A DNA stretch of 64,000 nt from Siphonodentalium dalli (Eukaryota > Mollusca > Scaphopoda > Gadilida > Siphonodentaliidae), in NCBI GenBank assembly GCA_032622095.1, contig CP136065.1:156745577-156809576 (forward strand), read 5' to 3'. Shown here piece by piece: positions 1 through 11,960 of this stretch; within the stretch, counting starts at the first letter, position 1; the number at the start of each line of letters is the position of its first letter. Made by a program: the position numbers and the translations under genes. Below the pieces are notes generated by a model, which did not search any database, was not told the origin of the DNA, and saw only the letters and a program-made list of their open reading frames with translations.

Positions 1-351
1 TACATCGCATTGAGTAAACAATTTCCCATTGTTTCAATTCAACTTCAAGATCGCAGTAAAATCAAAACCGCAATTTGTAAGTGGTAAACATCTGAAAAAG
101 ACATCAGGTACATGCAGAAACTAATTGTTGTGCATATTTATTTCTATTTGAGGTGGCAATTTTTCATGTTTATCAGTATTTTTAACGATAAGAGCGATGG
201 TAATTGGGGGACTATATTTTATCTAGCGCATTAAATTTAAAATAAAAAGTCGTGAATTGGCTGAGTGTTTTCTATGGCCGCATATTTCGTTGATAATTAC
301 GAGCCATTTGTTTGTCTAAATAACATTTTTAAGTTCGAAGACCATTAGAAT

Positions 352-519
352 GGGGATAACAGTGTGGTGTTTTGTGATTTCGGAAAGGTACATGGCGAAT
401 ATACTGTTGCAAATACCCGTTAATGGGCTCCGGCTCCGCTGTCGCCCATTAACTAAATTTGCCACAGTATATTCGCCATGTACCTTTCCGAAATCACAAA
501 ACACCACACTGTTATCCCC
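352..519. repeat. 168-bp near-perfect foldback (hairpin) repeat
   Basis: The arms 352-431 and 441-519 are almost perfect reverse complements. They begin GGGGATAACAGTGTGG and end CCACACTGTTATCCCC, with a short GC-richer loop (GGCTCCGGCTCCGCTG). The structure looks like a small non-autonomous foldback transposon. I see no coding potential; the translated frames simply read through the arms. Confidence 0.8.
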
Positions 520-970
520 TAAATAAAATTATTGAAGATTGTAATTGTCTTTTTTTTGCTAACATTAAATTAAATTAAATAAATTAAGTAAAATACAGTG
601 AAATTATTTTTTTTATTATTTTTTATTACATTTTTGCGCACGTTGGCATCTCACTGAGTGCATTCTAGTTTTTATTTATTTGCGTTCAGCTTATACGGCC
701 AACGTAATACAAACCCGGCCGCGATACGGGCACACCGTCACCGATAAGAGACATATTTTTTCGATTTTTTTTTTCCTGTTCATCGACAATTTTTTATCCA
801 AACAAAGCCGTCCAATAAGAAAGAAAAAACTTGAAGGTGGCATATTATATGACGCTTTAATATATGACGGGTAGGTATTTGCTAAGTCGCCCGTAGTGTG
901 ACAGGGTTTTGATGTCTTAACATTGAATAAACAGATTTACATGCAATCGAACATGTTTTACATTGCATAA

Positions 971-1330
971 AGGGAGACTGCATACACTAAATCCGGCCAT
1001 ATATGGGGACCATCTCCTGTTATAGTCAACAATAAAGTACGACTGCTCCTGTTATATATGCAAACAATTAATTAATTTGAGCCATGGATGAGTGCTTTAC
1101 TGTATTAACGATGTAAAACAACATGGTAATTATAATGAATATGAGTCTATGGCTCGAGTCAAAACTCATTTTCATTATAATTAAAATGTTGCTCACATCG
1201 TTCATAGAGCACCTGAGTGTATTTTGCACTCATCCATGGCTCAAAGTAATGCATTTGTTGCATATATTTCATTGAGTACAATAGGATATGGTCCCATAAA
1301 AGGCCGGATTTAGTGTACAGTACCCCTTTC
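971..1330. mobile_element. Foldback MITE, copy A (family with CCGGATTTAGTGTACAG ends)
   Basis: The left end reads CACTAAATCCGGCCATATATGG and the right end carries the reverse complement GGCCGGATTTAGTGTACAG next to CCCCTTT. The interior is partly self-complementary (CATGGATGAGTGC / GCACTCATCCATGG). A second, shorter copy lies at 1537-1768. Its right end sits about 30 bp from the splice acceptor of the ependymin-related exon. Confidence 0.7.
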
Positions 1331-1358
1331 AAACAATATAATTTGATATCTTCCTCAG

Positions 1359-1523
1359 TTGATGCCGAGAACCGTGGTTCGGCCACAGTTGGCTCCGGTG
1401 TCCACGAAATGACATTCGACTCATGGAAGTACCAGGTCTCAAACAGAACATTGGTGATGAACATTCTGCGGGATCACTGTGTACCACTGTCTCAGTTCAT
1501 GTATGGACAGACATCCGCAACAG
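1359..1523 (+). CDS. EPDR-like: Ependymin-related protein, internal exon
   Basis: This 165-nt exon is preceded by the acceptor ATATCTTCCTCAG and followed by the donor ACAG|GTTAGA. It starts and ends in phase 1 and has one open frame. The peptide runs from DAENRGSATVGSG through FDSWKYQVSNRTLV to DHCVPLSQFMYGQTSAT. Joined to the exon at 3340 it aligns by eye over the whole C-terminal third of ependymin-related proteins: a W preceded by a hydrophobic run, then a conserved Cys in xDCxPV (here DHCVPL). An N-glycosylation sequon (NRT) is visible, as expected for these secreted, calcium- and collagen-associated lipocalin-like-fold proteins. The N-terminal two thirds (signal peptide, PCxxPxxWEGR, SYDGxxQRV region) is not visible here and should lie left of the window. 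It is tightly flanked by two copies of one MITE. Confidence 0.82.
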
Positions 1524-1536
1524 GTTAGATTGATTT

Positions 1537-1768
1537 AAAGGGGTACTGTACAGTAAATCATGACATTTATGGGACCATCTCCTTTTATACCAAACTCGAG
1601 TCATAAACTCATGTTCATTATAATCACAATGTTGTTTACATCGTCTATCGAGCGCATGAGTGTATTTTGCACTAATCCATGGCCCAAATTAAATGTATTT
1701 GTTGCACGTGTTGACAATAAAATGAGATGGTCCCCAAAAATGGCCGGATTTAGTGTACAGCCCCCTTT
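1537..1768. mobile_element. Foldback MITE, copy B
   Basis: The ends are AAAGGGGTACTGTACAGTAA and TAGTGTACAGCCCCCTTT, in inverted orientation. The interior matches copy A at 971-1330, including TTCATTATAAT, TGAGTGTATTTTGCACT and ATCCATGGC. It begins 13 bp after the donor site of the ependymin-related exon. Confidence 0.7.
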
Positions 1769-2339
1769 AAACTTATTTGCTTGATCATATATTTTGCCCT
1801 GATTGCACACACAAATTATAAAACATATTTCGAATATATATAGTCTATAGGCCACTTACCTTAAATGCTAAAATTGCCTCACATTAAATTACCCGAGTGC
1901 TAATACTTACGTCCTGCTAAATCTCGTCCAATGCCTGGCTGTATATACTAAGGGAATTCAACAGTGACAGTTATAAACAAATAACACATTTAATTGAATT
2001 ATTCATAAGTTAGTGCGCTGTGGTTTGTTTACACACTGGCGATTTTTAAATAACAGATGATTATTGTTCTAAACGACTGTTGAACAGACTTCATATAGTG
2101 TGTGCGCAAAGTCTTAATAATTCTCCTTAGTAAATGCAGCCAAAACATACTCCAAAACTTGTTATTGAGAAAATTGACCGTTGCATATTCATTCATATTC
2201 ATTTATATCCACACAACTGAAACATATTTGTTTATTCACTGGAATCCATATCTATATTTAAATCCAATTTATATATTAATCTAATCTGAAAATTATAGTG
2301 AAATATTTAAATTCTTTTTGTAGCCATTATTGATTGTAT

Positions 2340-2480
2340 TTTGTCATTCAGGGGTGCCGGGTAGACGGCCATCATAGGCCACGGCACTCCACACAATACA
2401 CATATAAATTCACTTATATTATAATGTATTAATGTATAATGTATTGTGAAATAAAATAATATCCTATCCTATATAAAAAA
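2340..2480 (+). repeat. Possible SINE/LINE 3' end with (TATCC)n-like tail
   Basis: A GC-richer block (GGGTGCCGGGTAGACGG to CCACGGCACTCC) is followed by an AT-rich stretch that ends AATAAAATAATATCCTATCC. This resembles a short retroposon with a simple-repeat tail. I found no second copy in this window, so the call is tentative. The rest of 1769-3339 is intron sequence without recognisable features. Confidence 0.3.
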
Positions 2481-3339
2481 GGGACATTTTGCCTAGCACT
2501 TAACAGTTCCACCCGTGCACCCCTGTAGATGAACTATCTATTTACGGAACGGATTTCCCCAAACCAGCTATAAAGGTATACACTATTAATTATTTTTATT
2601 TTTTTAATTCTTTAGTGGTCTTGTATTGGATTTCCATTCATTCATTCGTGTATATGAACTCTTCATGATCGGTATGGTATTGCTGCTATTCTATAACATA
2701 ATATAGATAATTATTAAATACATGTCTGTGCTTATTTATTTTGTGTGAATCAAATTGATGTGTGAGTACACAGGCACTATGCCAACTGGAAGAATTTATA
2801 TAATCAAATAGCATTGTAGAACATTACAACCGAATCGATGGTCAGAAAATACAACGTCTAATGTAATGTCATTTGTAAATATTTACTCCTTAATTTTAGA
2901 CAAATTGGTCGCCTATTAACAAGCGGCAATGTCTCTGCCAATGATGATCACTTCATATAACCCATATATAAGAATGACGATGTGGTATCTTGTATGCTGC
3001 CAAATAAATAATAGCATTTATGAATTTAAGAATTTTATAAAGTTATCCCTCATGCTACACCCCGAACGAACCCGAGCCTTAAAATGTCCCAAGTTTATTG
3101 TATTATACCAGAAAATCGAAATAAAATCAATATTAATTTATAGAAGCATTTCCTGACAGGGGCCTTCGATTCTTTATAAAAATAACTTGTTATATGAAGA
3201 GATAGGCAATCTTCAAATCACACCAACGAAGTGTTTCACGTCGCTTTAGCATTTTGTTTTACTGCCATCCACCCTATACTTTTCAATAGATAATCATGCA
3301 GTTTCTATTTCCCAAAAATATATTTGTATTCTTTTCTAG

Positions 3340-3428
3340 AAAAATCGGCAATCATGCTAGGTTTTGTGAATTTCAAACCTGGAATCACCGACAGAAACGT
3401 CTTCAACAAACCAAATAACTGCCAACAG
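3340..3428 (+). CDS. EPDR-like: Ependymin-related protein, C-terminal exon
   Basis: The acceptor is TGTATTCTTTTCTAG and the donor is a strong CAACAG|GTAAGC. The 89-nt exon begins in phase 1, exactly matching the end of the exon at 1523, and ends in phase 0. It encodes KSAIMLGFVNFKPG followed by ITDRNVFNKPNNCQQ. This is the family's terminal signature: hydrophobic strand, then GIxDPxxFxxPxxC. If the donor is ignored, the frame continues nine codons to a TGA at 3453-3455, so an unspliced terminal exon is an alternative. Known members end roughly 10-15 residues after this Cys, which fits either ending. The intron from the previous exon is 1.8 kb. Confidence 0.85.
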
Positions 3429-3844
3429 GTAAGCTGTTGCCACTGGTCCACATGAAATAATGTATTTCGACGTAAATATTCAACATATCCTCGTGAAAAT
3501 AGGTTCCTATTGGACAAATGTTCACATAGGTTCACATATGTTCACATAGGTTCACATTGGACTTATTTGATTCTGAAATAAAAGGTCGCCGACCACATGT
3601 CCCCCGAAAAGGTGGCTTTTTTTTAGTAAGGATGGCTTTTTTAACTCTGTCAAAATTCATCGGACCGTGAACAAATTCAAACTTGGCCTTTGTCTTCTGA
3701 AATTTGAACCACGTACCAAATAGCAATAGATTCAGTTGAATAACTTGACCTGTATATCAATGTGGTCAATCCACATACCAAATTAAAAAACAATCTCAAA
3801 AACTCAAGTTATCAACCGGAAAACAAAATAATCGGCAAATTCTA

Positions 3845-4140
3845 AGTCGACATGGACCATAACTGCGACAAAAATGGGCGGACCGAACCCATATTCGAAC
3901 TTGACCTGTATTTGGAGTTGATAACCTGACATACCAAATTTGGTTCAGATCTGATCACACAAAAATAAAGTTATCATCCGAACGGACGGACGGAGAGATT
4001 CGAAAGTCGAAAGGGGGCCATAACTCCGGCAAAAATTGGCGGACAGAACCCATATTCGACCTTGACCTGTGTTTTGAGCTGATAAACTCAGATACCAAAT
4101 TTGGTTTCGATCCGATAGTCCAAATAAACGTCTCATCCGG
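3845..4140. repeat. Dispersed repeat, 'CCATAACT..GGCGGAC' family, copy 1
   Basis: Two diverged units carry CATAACTnCGnCAAAAAT, GGCGGAC, CCATATTCGA, TTGACCTGT, ACCAAATTTGGTT and a CGGACGGACGG run. The same words recur at 43790-43945 and 50690-50980, and in altered form at 16060-16480. The distribution and the short tandem GGAC tail suggest an old retroposon family. Confidence 0.6.
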
Positions 4141-4608
4141 GGAACTCGGGGAATGGCGCGGGCCGCAGTGAAAACGCATTATAAAGAACGTTCATCTTGT
4201 AAGTCCTGCCGACAAAAAAGTAGATTAAATAGTACCTTACATGAGCTTATTGAAATAAGCTCACATACGATTGTTCTGATCGTATCGCAATTAAGTTCAT
4301 ACAGAGAGTAATTCAGATTCAAATAATGCCAATGTGGGATTATCTGTGTATATGAAATAAGTTCAATATGAGCTTGTGTTCGTGTGAACAGGAACATAGA
4401 TTCTTCATTAGTGAAAAAATATCATTCGTCTATCGACAAAATCGCAACATGACTATTACTATTAGAATTGAGAATGCGTTCCCACGTTGCGAATCACTGG
4501 ACAACTCACACATTGAACCATTGTCTTATAAATTCAAATATGTATTAATATAATGGAACATAACGAATAACATTGACTAATGATCACGGTGTATTTTTCA
4601 TGTTCCAG

Positions 4609-4629
4609 GGCCCAGATATTATAGGCTAG
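4609..4629 (+). CDS. EPDR-like: Possible last coding exon of the ependymin-related gene
   Basis: A good acceptor (GTATTTTTCATGTTCCAG) is followed in phase 0 by GGC CCA GAT ATT ATA GGC TAG. It would end the protein as ...NNCQQGPDIIG. Phase and position fit, but six codons are too few to prove it. The competing model ends the exon at the TGA at 3455. Confidence 0.3.
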   Translation, partial: GPDIIG

Positions 4630-7600
4630 ATATGACTTAATGCTGGGACCTATATGCAGTCACCACAACAACATCGATATCAACAAATCGCATCACACCA
4701 AACGAATCAGGAGCCAAGTATTTTACACTTCATAAACAACTCGATCATTAATGATTTGTTATACCATCTTTCCCGCATCTCCCGGTATTTCACAAATATG
4801 GGAGTTTGGTCTGGTTGGTTCAAGGGTGGGGGGTGCTATCGGAAATATCAAGATGAACACCCCACCCCCCCCCCTCCACCATCACCAACGGAAACCTTAT
4901 ATCTACGCACCGGCGGTCCACACTTGCGGTGATAAAACGACAAGCATATTCGCTGGTATTATAAAATCGCCCTGAACAGATAAGCTTATCGCTTCGTTCG
5001 TAACGCGATCAGCGTCGACAGGTACCCTGGCTGGTCTGTCTAGCCCGATATAAAACACCTGTATTGACTGTATTATAAACTCCGCTGGTCAATGTGCGTT
5101 GTAACGTCTTTCACGACCGCGCTCCCCAGAATATATGCTTGTTGGATCACTTTTCACCGAAAGGGTTAGCACACCCCGGGTATGTCTCGTTCGGTATAAC
5201 TCCAACTCTATTTTGATATACCCAATAGTATCCTATAGATCGGTGTACTGTTTACTTTCGCAATATTTTATGCGAGATGTGTTCTATTCATTAGTGGCAC
5301 CAGAGCTGAAGTAACTCAACGCGCACGCCGGTTCTACGCGGTGCGTTCGTTTGATGGATCGTCCATATTTGGAATCGAGGCATGGTGCCAAATTATCGTC
5401 TGCGCGAGAGAAGAGATTGGATCGAGTAACTAGAATCGAATGGTACCTCATCTGAGCACACTGGTATGTACATACAACCTGTTGAGATAGAAAGGTTTTC
5501 GTACAGTGTACTGCGCGCATAAATAATTAGCGAAGATATATAGAAGTATATACTTCGACATGATAGCATTGGCATTAACCCTGTCGCGCTGCCAACGTGA
5601 ACTTAACGACAGTATACCATTTGGAATTACTTCATGGTTGTGAATTATAATAGGATGGTTTTGGGTTTATATTGGATGGTACATCTGATGTTCGGGAAAA
5701 ACTGCCGGAACATACATAACCTCGTTCCCGCCATAATGAAATATCCTGATAAACCGGGGGGGGGGTTCCGGGCACATATGTCGGGGTGGATGGGACCAAC
5801 AAACAATTTTTTCCGCAACGCAAATTTTTTGGACTGTTTTTGCAATGAGTTTGGATTAAAACACCTTAGAATGTCAATATTAACATAAATGAAAAATTTC
5901 ATGATGATCAGACAAACAGTATAGCCTGTAGCCCATGCTAATGGATTGAATTTTGAAATCCAAGATGGCCGCTGGCAGCCATTTTTTTTTTTTGGCCGAA
6001 TAACCCCAAAATTACTCTTTCCTATTTACATGTTAATGTTAACATCCATGACAAATAGTATGCACATACATTCATATACAGTGAACCCCCCCCCCCCCCC
6101 GCAAATATCTTTGTTTTTAGTGTTAAAAGGGGTGGGTGTCAAAAAATGGTCGGGGAAAAAACTGCCGAAAATGGAATTTGGATGCGGGGGTGGATGAGTC
6201 CCAACAAGGGTCGAAAGGAAAAAAATCACCATACGTGCCCCACCCCCCCCCTCCCGGACAAACCGGGGCACTAGAGTTTTGGTCCATGCCTATACAGTTT
6301 TAACAACTAGTAACGGTCACTATCCTGATGCATATATATGAGACCGAAAACAATATAATCATGTACAATATAATAATGCTTATTTTTGAATACTTGTTTG
6401 TTAGCACATGTTTATAAATATTGTATAAATAAACAATCAAGCATTAACAAAAACATTTGTCCGAATTGTGAATGATAAAACTCTGAAATCACTGCATATG
6501 GGAAATACTCTATTTGAGGAGTGGCTAGTTTGTCTGCGTTGGGGTGTGCAACGTACAATTTCCAACTACTGCACCCCAAAGATAAGTTCCAGGTCCAGCT
6601 GATTGTCATTTCAGTTCAAATATTTGAGTGAAAGTAGTAACATATTCGAGTTTTGGTCTAGAATCAAAATTGTCACACTACATATTGATTGGAATATAAA
6701 AATTATCTGATCAAATTCAACACCACACCCCCCCCCCTCCACACACACACACACACACACACACACAACACCACCCCTGTCGGGGACACCATGTTGTTTT
6801 TGTTACTCGATGATTTGGCAAAAGAGGTTTTCGAGGGTGGTTTATCACTCACAATCTGTCCAATATAAACTTGGGACTTAGCGTTGTTGACCCTCTCACC
6901 TAAAATCCCCAATAGCCGTACTAAAATGGCACAATTGTGACAGTAAACCGTTGTATTCCATAGAACGTACTATATTTGTTCTGAACTCCACAAGAGTTGT
7001 CTACTGAAAGTAGTTATGTAATGTGAAAAATATATCACATTTTTACTATATAATATATGAATGTGGATGGTAACTTTGTTGCATTGTGGCAGTTTTGTCC
7101 TCTATCTTCTAGGCAATACATTTTGATCACGTTGATTGATTGCATTTACAAGGAAAATATATATGGATTATGTCCAGATTTTGAACATCAAACACACATC
7201 AATAACCATTTAATAGATGTTCTAAAATACACATTATCCCATTTATTCTTAAGTGCAATAACTCAGGCAACAAAATATATAGCTCAACAACTGCGTGAGT
7301 TCCAGATAGCAGCTATCCGAACGCCTATAGGAATAAGGTCGATGTAACTGAGGAGTGGCTTTCACCTGAAATATGTGGCACGTTATTAAAGGGTGAATTT
7401 TTTTTATTTGATTTGTACATCATATCTAAATAATTTACACTGGTGAATTAATTGGGGAATGGAATTTCTTTTGTGAGTGGGAAATTTATTTAACTAGCTG
7501 CTGTATAGATCTGGGGTTTCCAGGTAAACTTTGCCTGCGGGATAGCCCTGCCGTACACTTGGGATTTAATTTTTTTTAAAAGAAGTAAACACTCCGTTCG

Positions 7601-8616
7601 ACGAACAGACCAGAATCAGTAAACGAACAGACCCTAATTGTTATTTCGTCGTAATCTGGATTCCGATTCCGAACATTCATTATGTAAACAAACCGAGATT
7701 TCCCCACCTCGGAGATTAAGAAGACAACAAAACTTAAGAATCCGTCCCTTGGGTACAAATTATATTTAAATATAATATAAACGATCCATATCAAAGAATT
7801 TTAAATACGGAGACAAATTTGTGTTATAGAGTGTAAACGGGGAGAATTTTACTGAAATTAGCCAAATAATAATGTTATTGATAGTATCGCTGGGGGAGCA
7901 CTTCGGTTGATGACGAACTCGAAGCAAATCCTTGTCACTTTCATTGTCACTTTCATCGTGTTCATTTCATAGTTCCATCCATAAAACACCGCCCGAACGC
8001 TTGTCGATTTCAAATTCGGCGGAAAATGTCATCATTGATCGAATTCAATTGAATCTGCATGGATAGGTCTTCTGCTTTGTTCGTAATTATATGTTCCTTC
8101 TTATTCAAGAAATAGTAGGATCATATGGCATCTATGGATTATCGAATACACGTATGTAATATCTAGTCTGTTAACAATTTCATATTTAAAATGTTTTGTT
8201 TCGTTAAATGCAGTCATTTTGCTCTATAGTCTCTGAAGTGCCCAAACACAGGCACTTTTTGGCCAACGTGCTGTGCAAAAGTTGGAAAATAAAGCGCTGC
8301 CCATGTAGCTAATGTTGTGGTCTTGTGATCGCACGTGAGCTTCATTGAGCTGCCAATCCACAAACACAAATGTAAAGCTTATTCCAGGATCGCATGACTA
8401 TGTAGTGGAAATATCCGTCAATTTATTTGATTAAATACCCACACGTACAAGTTCTATAGGGACGTGGCTGGAGGCTTCCCATGAGGTTCGCAGAATTCCA
8501 TTTGCACCCCTTGGAAATATCCAACCATTGGAACTTCAAACAATGTGAACAATTCCAACCTATATATGGTGTCAAATTAATGACCAACTAATGTTGTGTC
8601 AGGCATGACATATATG
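4630..8616. other. Intergenic stretch, repeats and low-complexity sequence only
   Basis: No supported gene was found. The interval 4920-5430 is noticeably richer in CpG and GC than its surroundings but shows no convincing exon. At 5650-6290 there are two inverted, diverged blocks sharing GGGAAAAACTGCCGG and GGGGGTGGATG. Long C or G homopolymers occur near 4860, 5755, 6085 and 6240. The segment 7055-7350 is AT-rich with an open frame I cannot assign. Confidence 0.5.
6740..6767. repeat. (CA)n microsatellite
   Basis: A pure CA dinucleotide run directly follows a C-rich tract. The long open frame on the - strand through this point is carried partly by this simple repeat. Confidence 0.9.
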
Positions 8617-8795
8617 AATGACACCAACATATTCCATAGATTATGTCCGCTATGCATCGGAGATGAACTGCACTATTTATTAGAATGTGAATTTTTCTGT
8701 GAGGCCAGACAGAAATATACCTAGCAAATATACCAGCATAGAACATGCAACTATTGCTATGTTAGAAAACATTCTGAATTTGGAAGATGTGTTGT
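8617..8795 (+). pseudogene. LINE reverse transcriptase C-terminal remnant
   Basis: The + frame reads RLCPLCIGDELHYLLECEFF then CEARQKY before a stop at 8722. This is the Cys/His tail (CPLCxxDExHYLxxCxxF) typical of the extreme C terminus of many invertebrate non-LTR retrotransposon ORF2 proteins. After the stop the following frame reads KYTSIEHATIAMLENILNLE, which continues the same domain and implies a frameshift. No reverse transcriptase core is visible upstream, so this is a 5'-truncated, decayed copy. It runs directly into a GAT-rich simple repeat. Confidence 0.7.
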
Positions 8796-8799
8796 TGTT

Positions 8800-8965
8800 G
8801 GAGATAATGATGATAATGATACATGGCGATTGTGACGATGAGTAGACGAAGACGATAACGTGGTGACAACGAAGACGGTGATACTGATGACGAGGTCACG
8901 GTGATGATGTATCGACGACGAGGACGACTACCATGATGATGATAATGATGACGATGATGGGAAGT
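8800..8965. repeat. GAT/GAC trinucleotide-rich simple repeat
   Basis: Imperfect runs of GATGAT, GACGAC and GATAATGAT cover about 165 bp. It may have grown from the tail of the LINE remnant just upstream. Confidence 0.8.
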
Positions 8966-8989
8966 TTGTGTATATATTGTACACTAGCA

Positions 8990-9240
8990 GGGTTACCCGG
9001 CGTTGCCCAGGTTAAAGTGATGTGAAACCCTCTGTGGATATTTGGTGGGAATAGAGAATGCTCTCAAAGTGTTACTCATAAATTGTATATCCAAATGGCA
9101 TCACAAAACATGATTCTTACACATGGAATATAAGTATTGGCTCACCTTGTCAGGTCGGAGCGATTATCATTTTGTTTATCGCGTTTAATCCGTCCCACCA
9201 ATAAAGAAGTATTTATTTATTTACAACTGCGTATACTTCA
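8990..9240. repeat. Dispersed repeat X, copy 1 ('GTTAAAGTGATGTGAAA')
   Basis: It starts GGTTACCCGGCGTTGCCC then GTTAAAGTGATGTGAAAC. It shares the order of blocks with copies at 17500-17790 and 48780-49150: a line ending GAGAATAATCT or similar, a GCGTCCCGAATCGAGA-like block and AAATATTTACAA. There is no coding potential. Confidence 0.6.
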
Positions 9241-10099
9241 GACGTTATAGCATGAAACATGAACATCATAAACACATTAGTTCGAAAAAATAAAAGACAA
9301 CAATTGTGTTTTACATAGAGATGTATCAATCAATCAATCTAGTTTATCATATCTTCATGAAGATACAGATGTTTTAAAGATATGTCCAGGTGCTCCTCTG
9401 TTCTGGTGCTATATACTGGCTAATCATTTTCAGTTTAAAAAAAATGGTGTTATGCACGTATAGCAGCTACATGTGCCAGACACAGCGATATTTTTAGTTG
9501 TTTATGTTAGGCGATGAGTATGTTCTAAAAAATGAAAGAAATCCTCTTATCAGGCAGATTAACCCTTGTCATATGTCACTATTGGAGGAACCTGAAAAGT
9601 CACGTGCTACGGACTACGTTTTCCTTTATCTCAGAAGTAACCATATTTGACTGCACACTGTGACCACTATTTTTGAACAGGCCTGCTCTACATTTCCATA
9701 TCTCTTGGCAATTGTAACTTTTTTTGTGGAAACTATATTGAATGGGACAGACTTAATCGTGTTATAATATATACATGAGCCATTCTAATATGCAATCCTC
9801 TGACGATTCAAGGTCCCTCAGTTTGAATGAATATATGTATCTCTTTAATAGATTGATATAAATATACGTTTAGTGCTTTCTTCTATGCATCTGTGTTCCT
9901 AGATCATTATAGGAATGGCCTGATTTCCATCCCCATATAAATATGACAGTTGAAAAGATATAATTGTTCAAGTGACTTAATTCGGTCACCATTTGTCGAG
10001 ATTGTGAAATTGGAATGACAAAAACTCCTTAGAACGACATGGAGATGGCCTGGGAGATTTAACAATCTTATAAATGTTAGTGAATCTCCTCTCTCCACC

Positions 10100-11960
10100 C
10101 ATGACCCAAACGACCCCAAATGTGATTTAATTCAGTATCGTTATATAGAAGAACGTGCATGCATTTAGTGGAATCAGTGCTAAATATATTTGTATCAACT
10201 TTGGTGCAACTCCCCTCATGCATGACTTGAACCGCGCCACTTTTGTCATATTTAAACCACGTCTATTAGACTCATGCATGCATTATATAATGGAGATGAT
10301 TATATATAAGTTTGGTGGTAATCGGCAACTAAACAAATTCTTATCATAGTTATTACCCCCCCCCCCCCATCTCTCACCCAAACGACACCAATTTCGCGTC
10401 TTTAAATCACACGTTTATATTCCACGTATCACGGAGAAGAATAATATATCAATTTGGTCGAAATCTGCGCTAACAATAGCCCCTCCCTGACACCAACAAC
10501 GTCACTTTAGAAATTTTTAACCCGCAACATTATCTTACTCGTAAAAAGTTACCCCTGTTAGACCGCCTTGGTGCCATCTCGATTATACCCTTAAAGTTAT
10601 ATATAGAACAAAGACAGATATTCGCAAATATTTGATTCTTTGTATCATTTGAGAAGAACGTGTATGAGTTTAATTGTAATTGGCACTAAACATAGTTTTA
10701 TAAGTTTTTGGTGACCCTCTCGTCCCTATTTCGGACTCAAGCGGCGCCACTTTTGACACCATTAAACCACACAATTAGACTCCTGATATCATGGAGATTG
10801 TTATTTGTAAGTTTGGTGCTAATCCGCGACTAAATTTTTTTTTATCAAATTTAGTGACCACCCCACCCCACCCCATCTCTCAACAAAGCAGCATCAATAT
10901 GACGTCTTTAAAATCACACGATTAGATTCCTCATATCTTGGATAAGAATGTGTATCAATTTGGTGGAAACTGGCGCTAAAAATATTGTGTATTTTGGTGC
11001 CCATCTCCCTTTCATTGCACCCCTGACTCGAATGACGCCACTTTTGACAGCTTTAAGCCACGCCATTAGACACCTCATACCATGGGGATTAATTTGTATA
11101 AGTTTCGTGGCAATCGGCGACTAAACCAATTCCTATCAGATTTAGTACCCACCCACCGCCCCCCCCCCCCCCCCAAATATCTCATCCCAATGACACCAAT
11201 TTGGCGTCTATAAATCACACAATAAGATTCATTGTATCATGGAGAAGATCTCAGAAGAATGTGCATCAATTTGGTGGAATTCGGCGCTAAAATTATTTTG
11301 ATCAATTTTGGTGCCCCTCTCCCCTTCCGGGCATCCCTGACGCGACTTTTGACATATTTAAACCACACCATTAGATTCCTCATATTATGGGGATGATTAT
11401 TATATACGTTTGTTGGCAATCGGCGACATTTTTTTTCTGCCGCTCCCCCTATTCTGCCCCTGACAACAACGGCGTCACTTTAGAAAATTCTAACCCTCGC
11501 CATTATCTTTCTCGTAAAAAGTTACCCCTATTAGACCCCTTTTGTGCCATCTAGGTGGTCCCCAGTGAATTTCTATAGAACACAGACAGACAGACAGACA
11601 GACATTCGCAATGCGTCTTTAAATCACACAATAAGATTCATTGTATCATGGAGAAGATCTCAGAAGAATGTGCATCAATTTGGTGGAATTCGGCGCTAAA
11701 ATTATTTTGATAAATTTTGGTGCCCCTCTCCCCTTCCGGGCATCCCTGACGCGACTTTTGACATATTTAAACCACACCATTAGATTCCTCATATTTTGGG
11801 GATGATTATATATAAGTTCGTTGGCAATCGGCGACAATTTTTTTTCTGCCCCTCCCCCTATTCTGCCCCTGACAACAACGGCGTCACTTTAGAAAATTCT
11901 AACCCTCGCCATTACCTTTCTCGTAAAGACAGACAGACAGACAGACATTCGCAAATATAG
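10100..11960. repeat. Array of diverged ~350-400 bp tandem units
   Basis: Blocks such as ATCAATTTGGTGGAA, TCGGCGCTAAAA, CCACACCATTAGA and GGCAATCGGCGAC recur about five times in the same order, with C homopolymers between units. The end of the array carries (CAGA)n followed by CATTCGCAAATA. The two best units, 11204-11612 and 11613-11929, are nearly identical at an offset of 409 bp. The identical short open frames on the - strand here reflect this duplication and are not genes. Confidence 0.85.

Noticed and set aside
680-874. Possible upstream ependymin-related exon (ends KLEGGILYDALIYDG before GGTAGGT)
   Set aside because: The SYD/ALIYDG-like end resembles the family's SYDGxxQRV region, but the required intervening exon (phase 2 to phase 1, about 55 residues) is not found between 875 and 1358, and the acceptor side is unclear.
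6703-6912. 69-codon - strand ORF with AKSQVYIGQIVSDKPP
   Set aside because: Half of it is a CA/GT microsatellite; no splice partner or family was recognised.
11237-11837. Two near-identical 60-codon - strand ORFs
   Set aside because: They lie in duplicated non-coding tandem units, and the other units carry no equivalent ORF.
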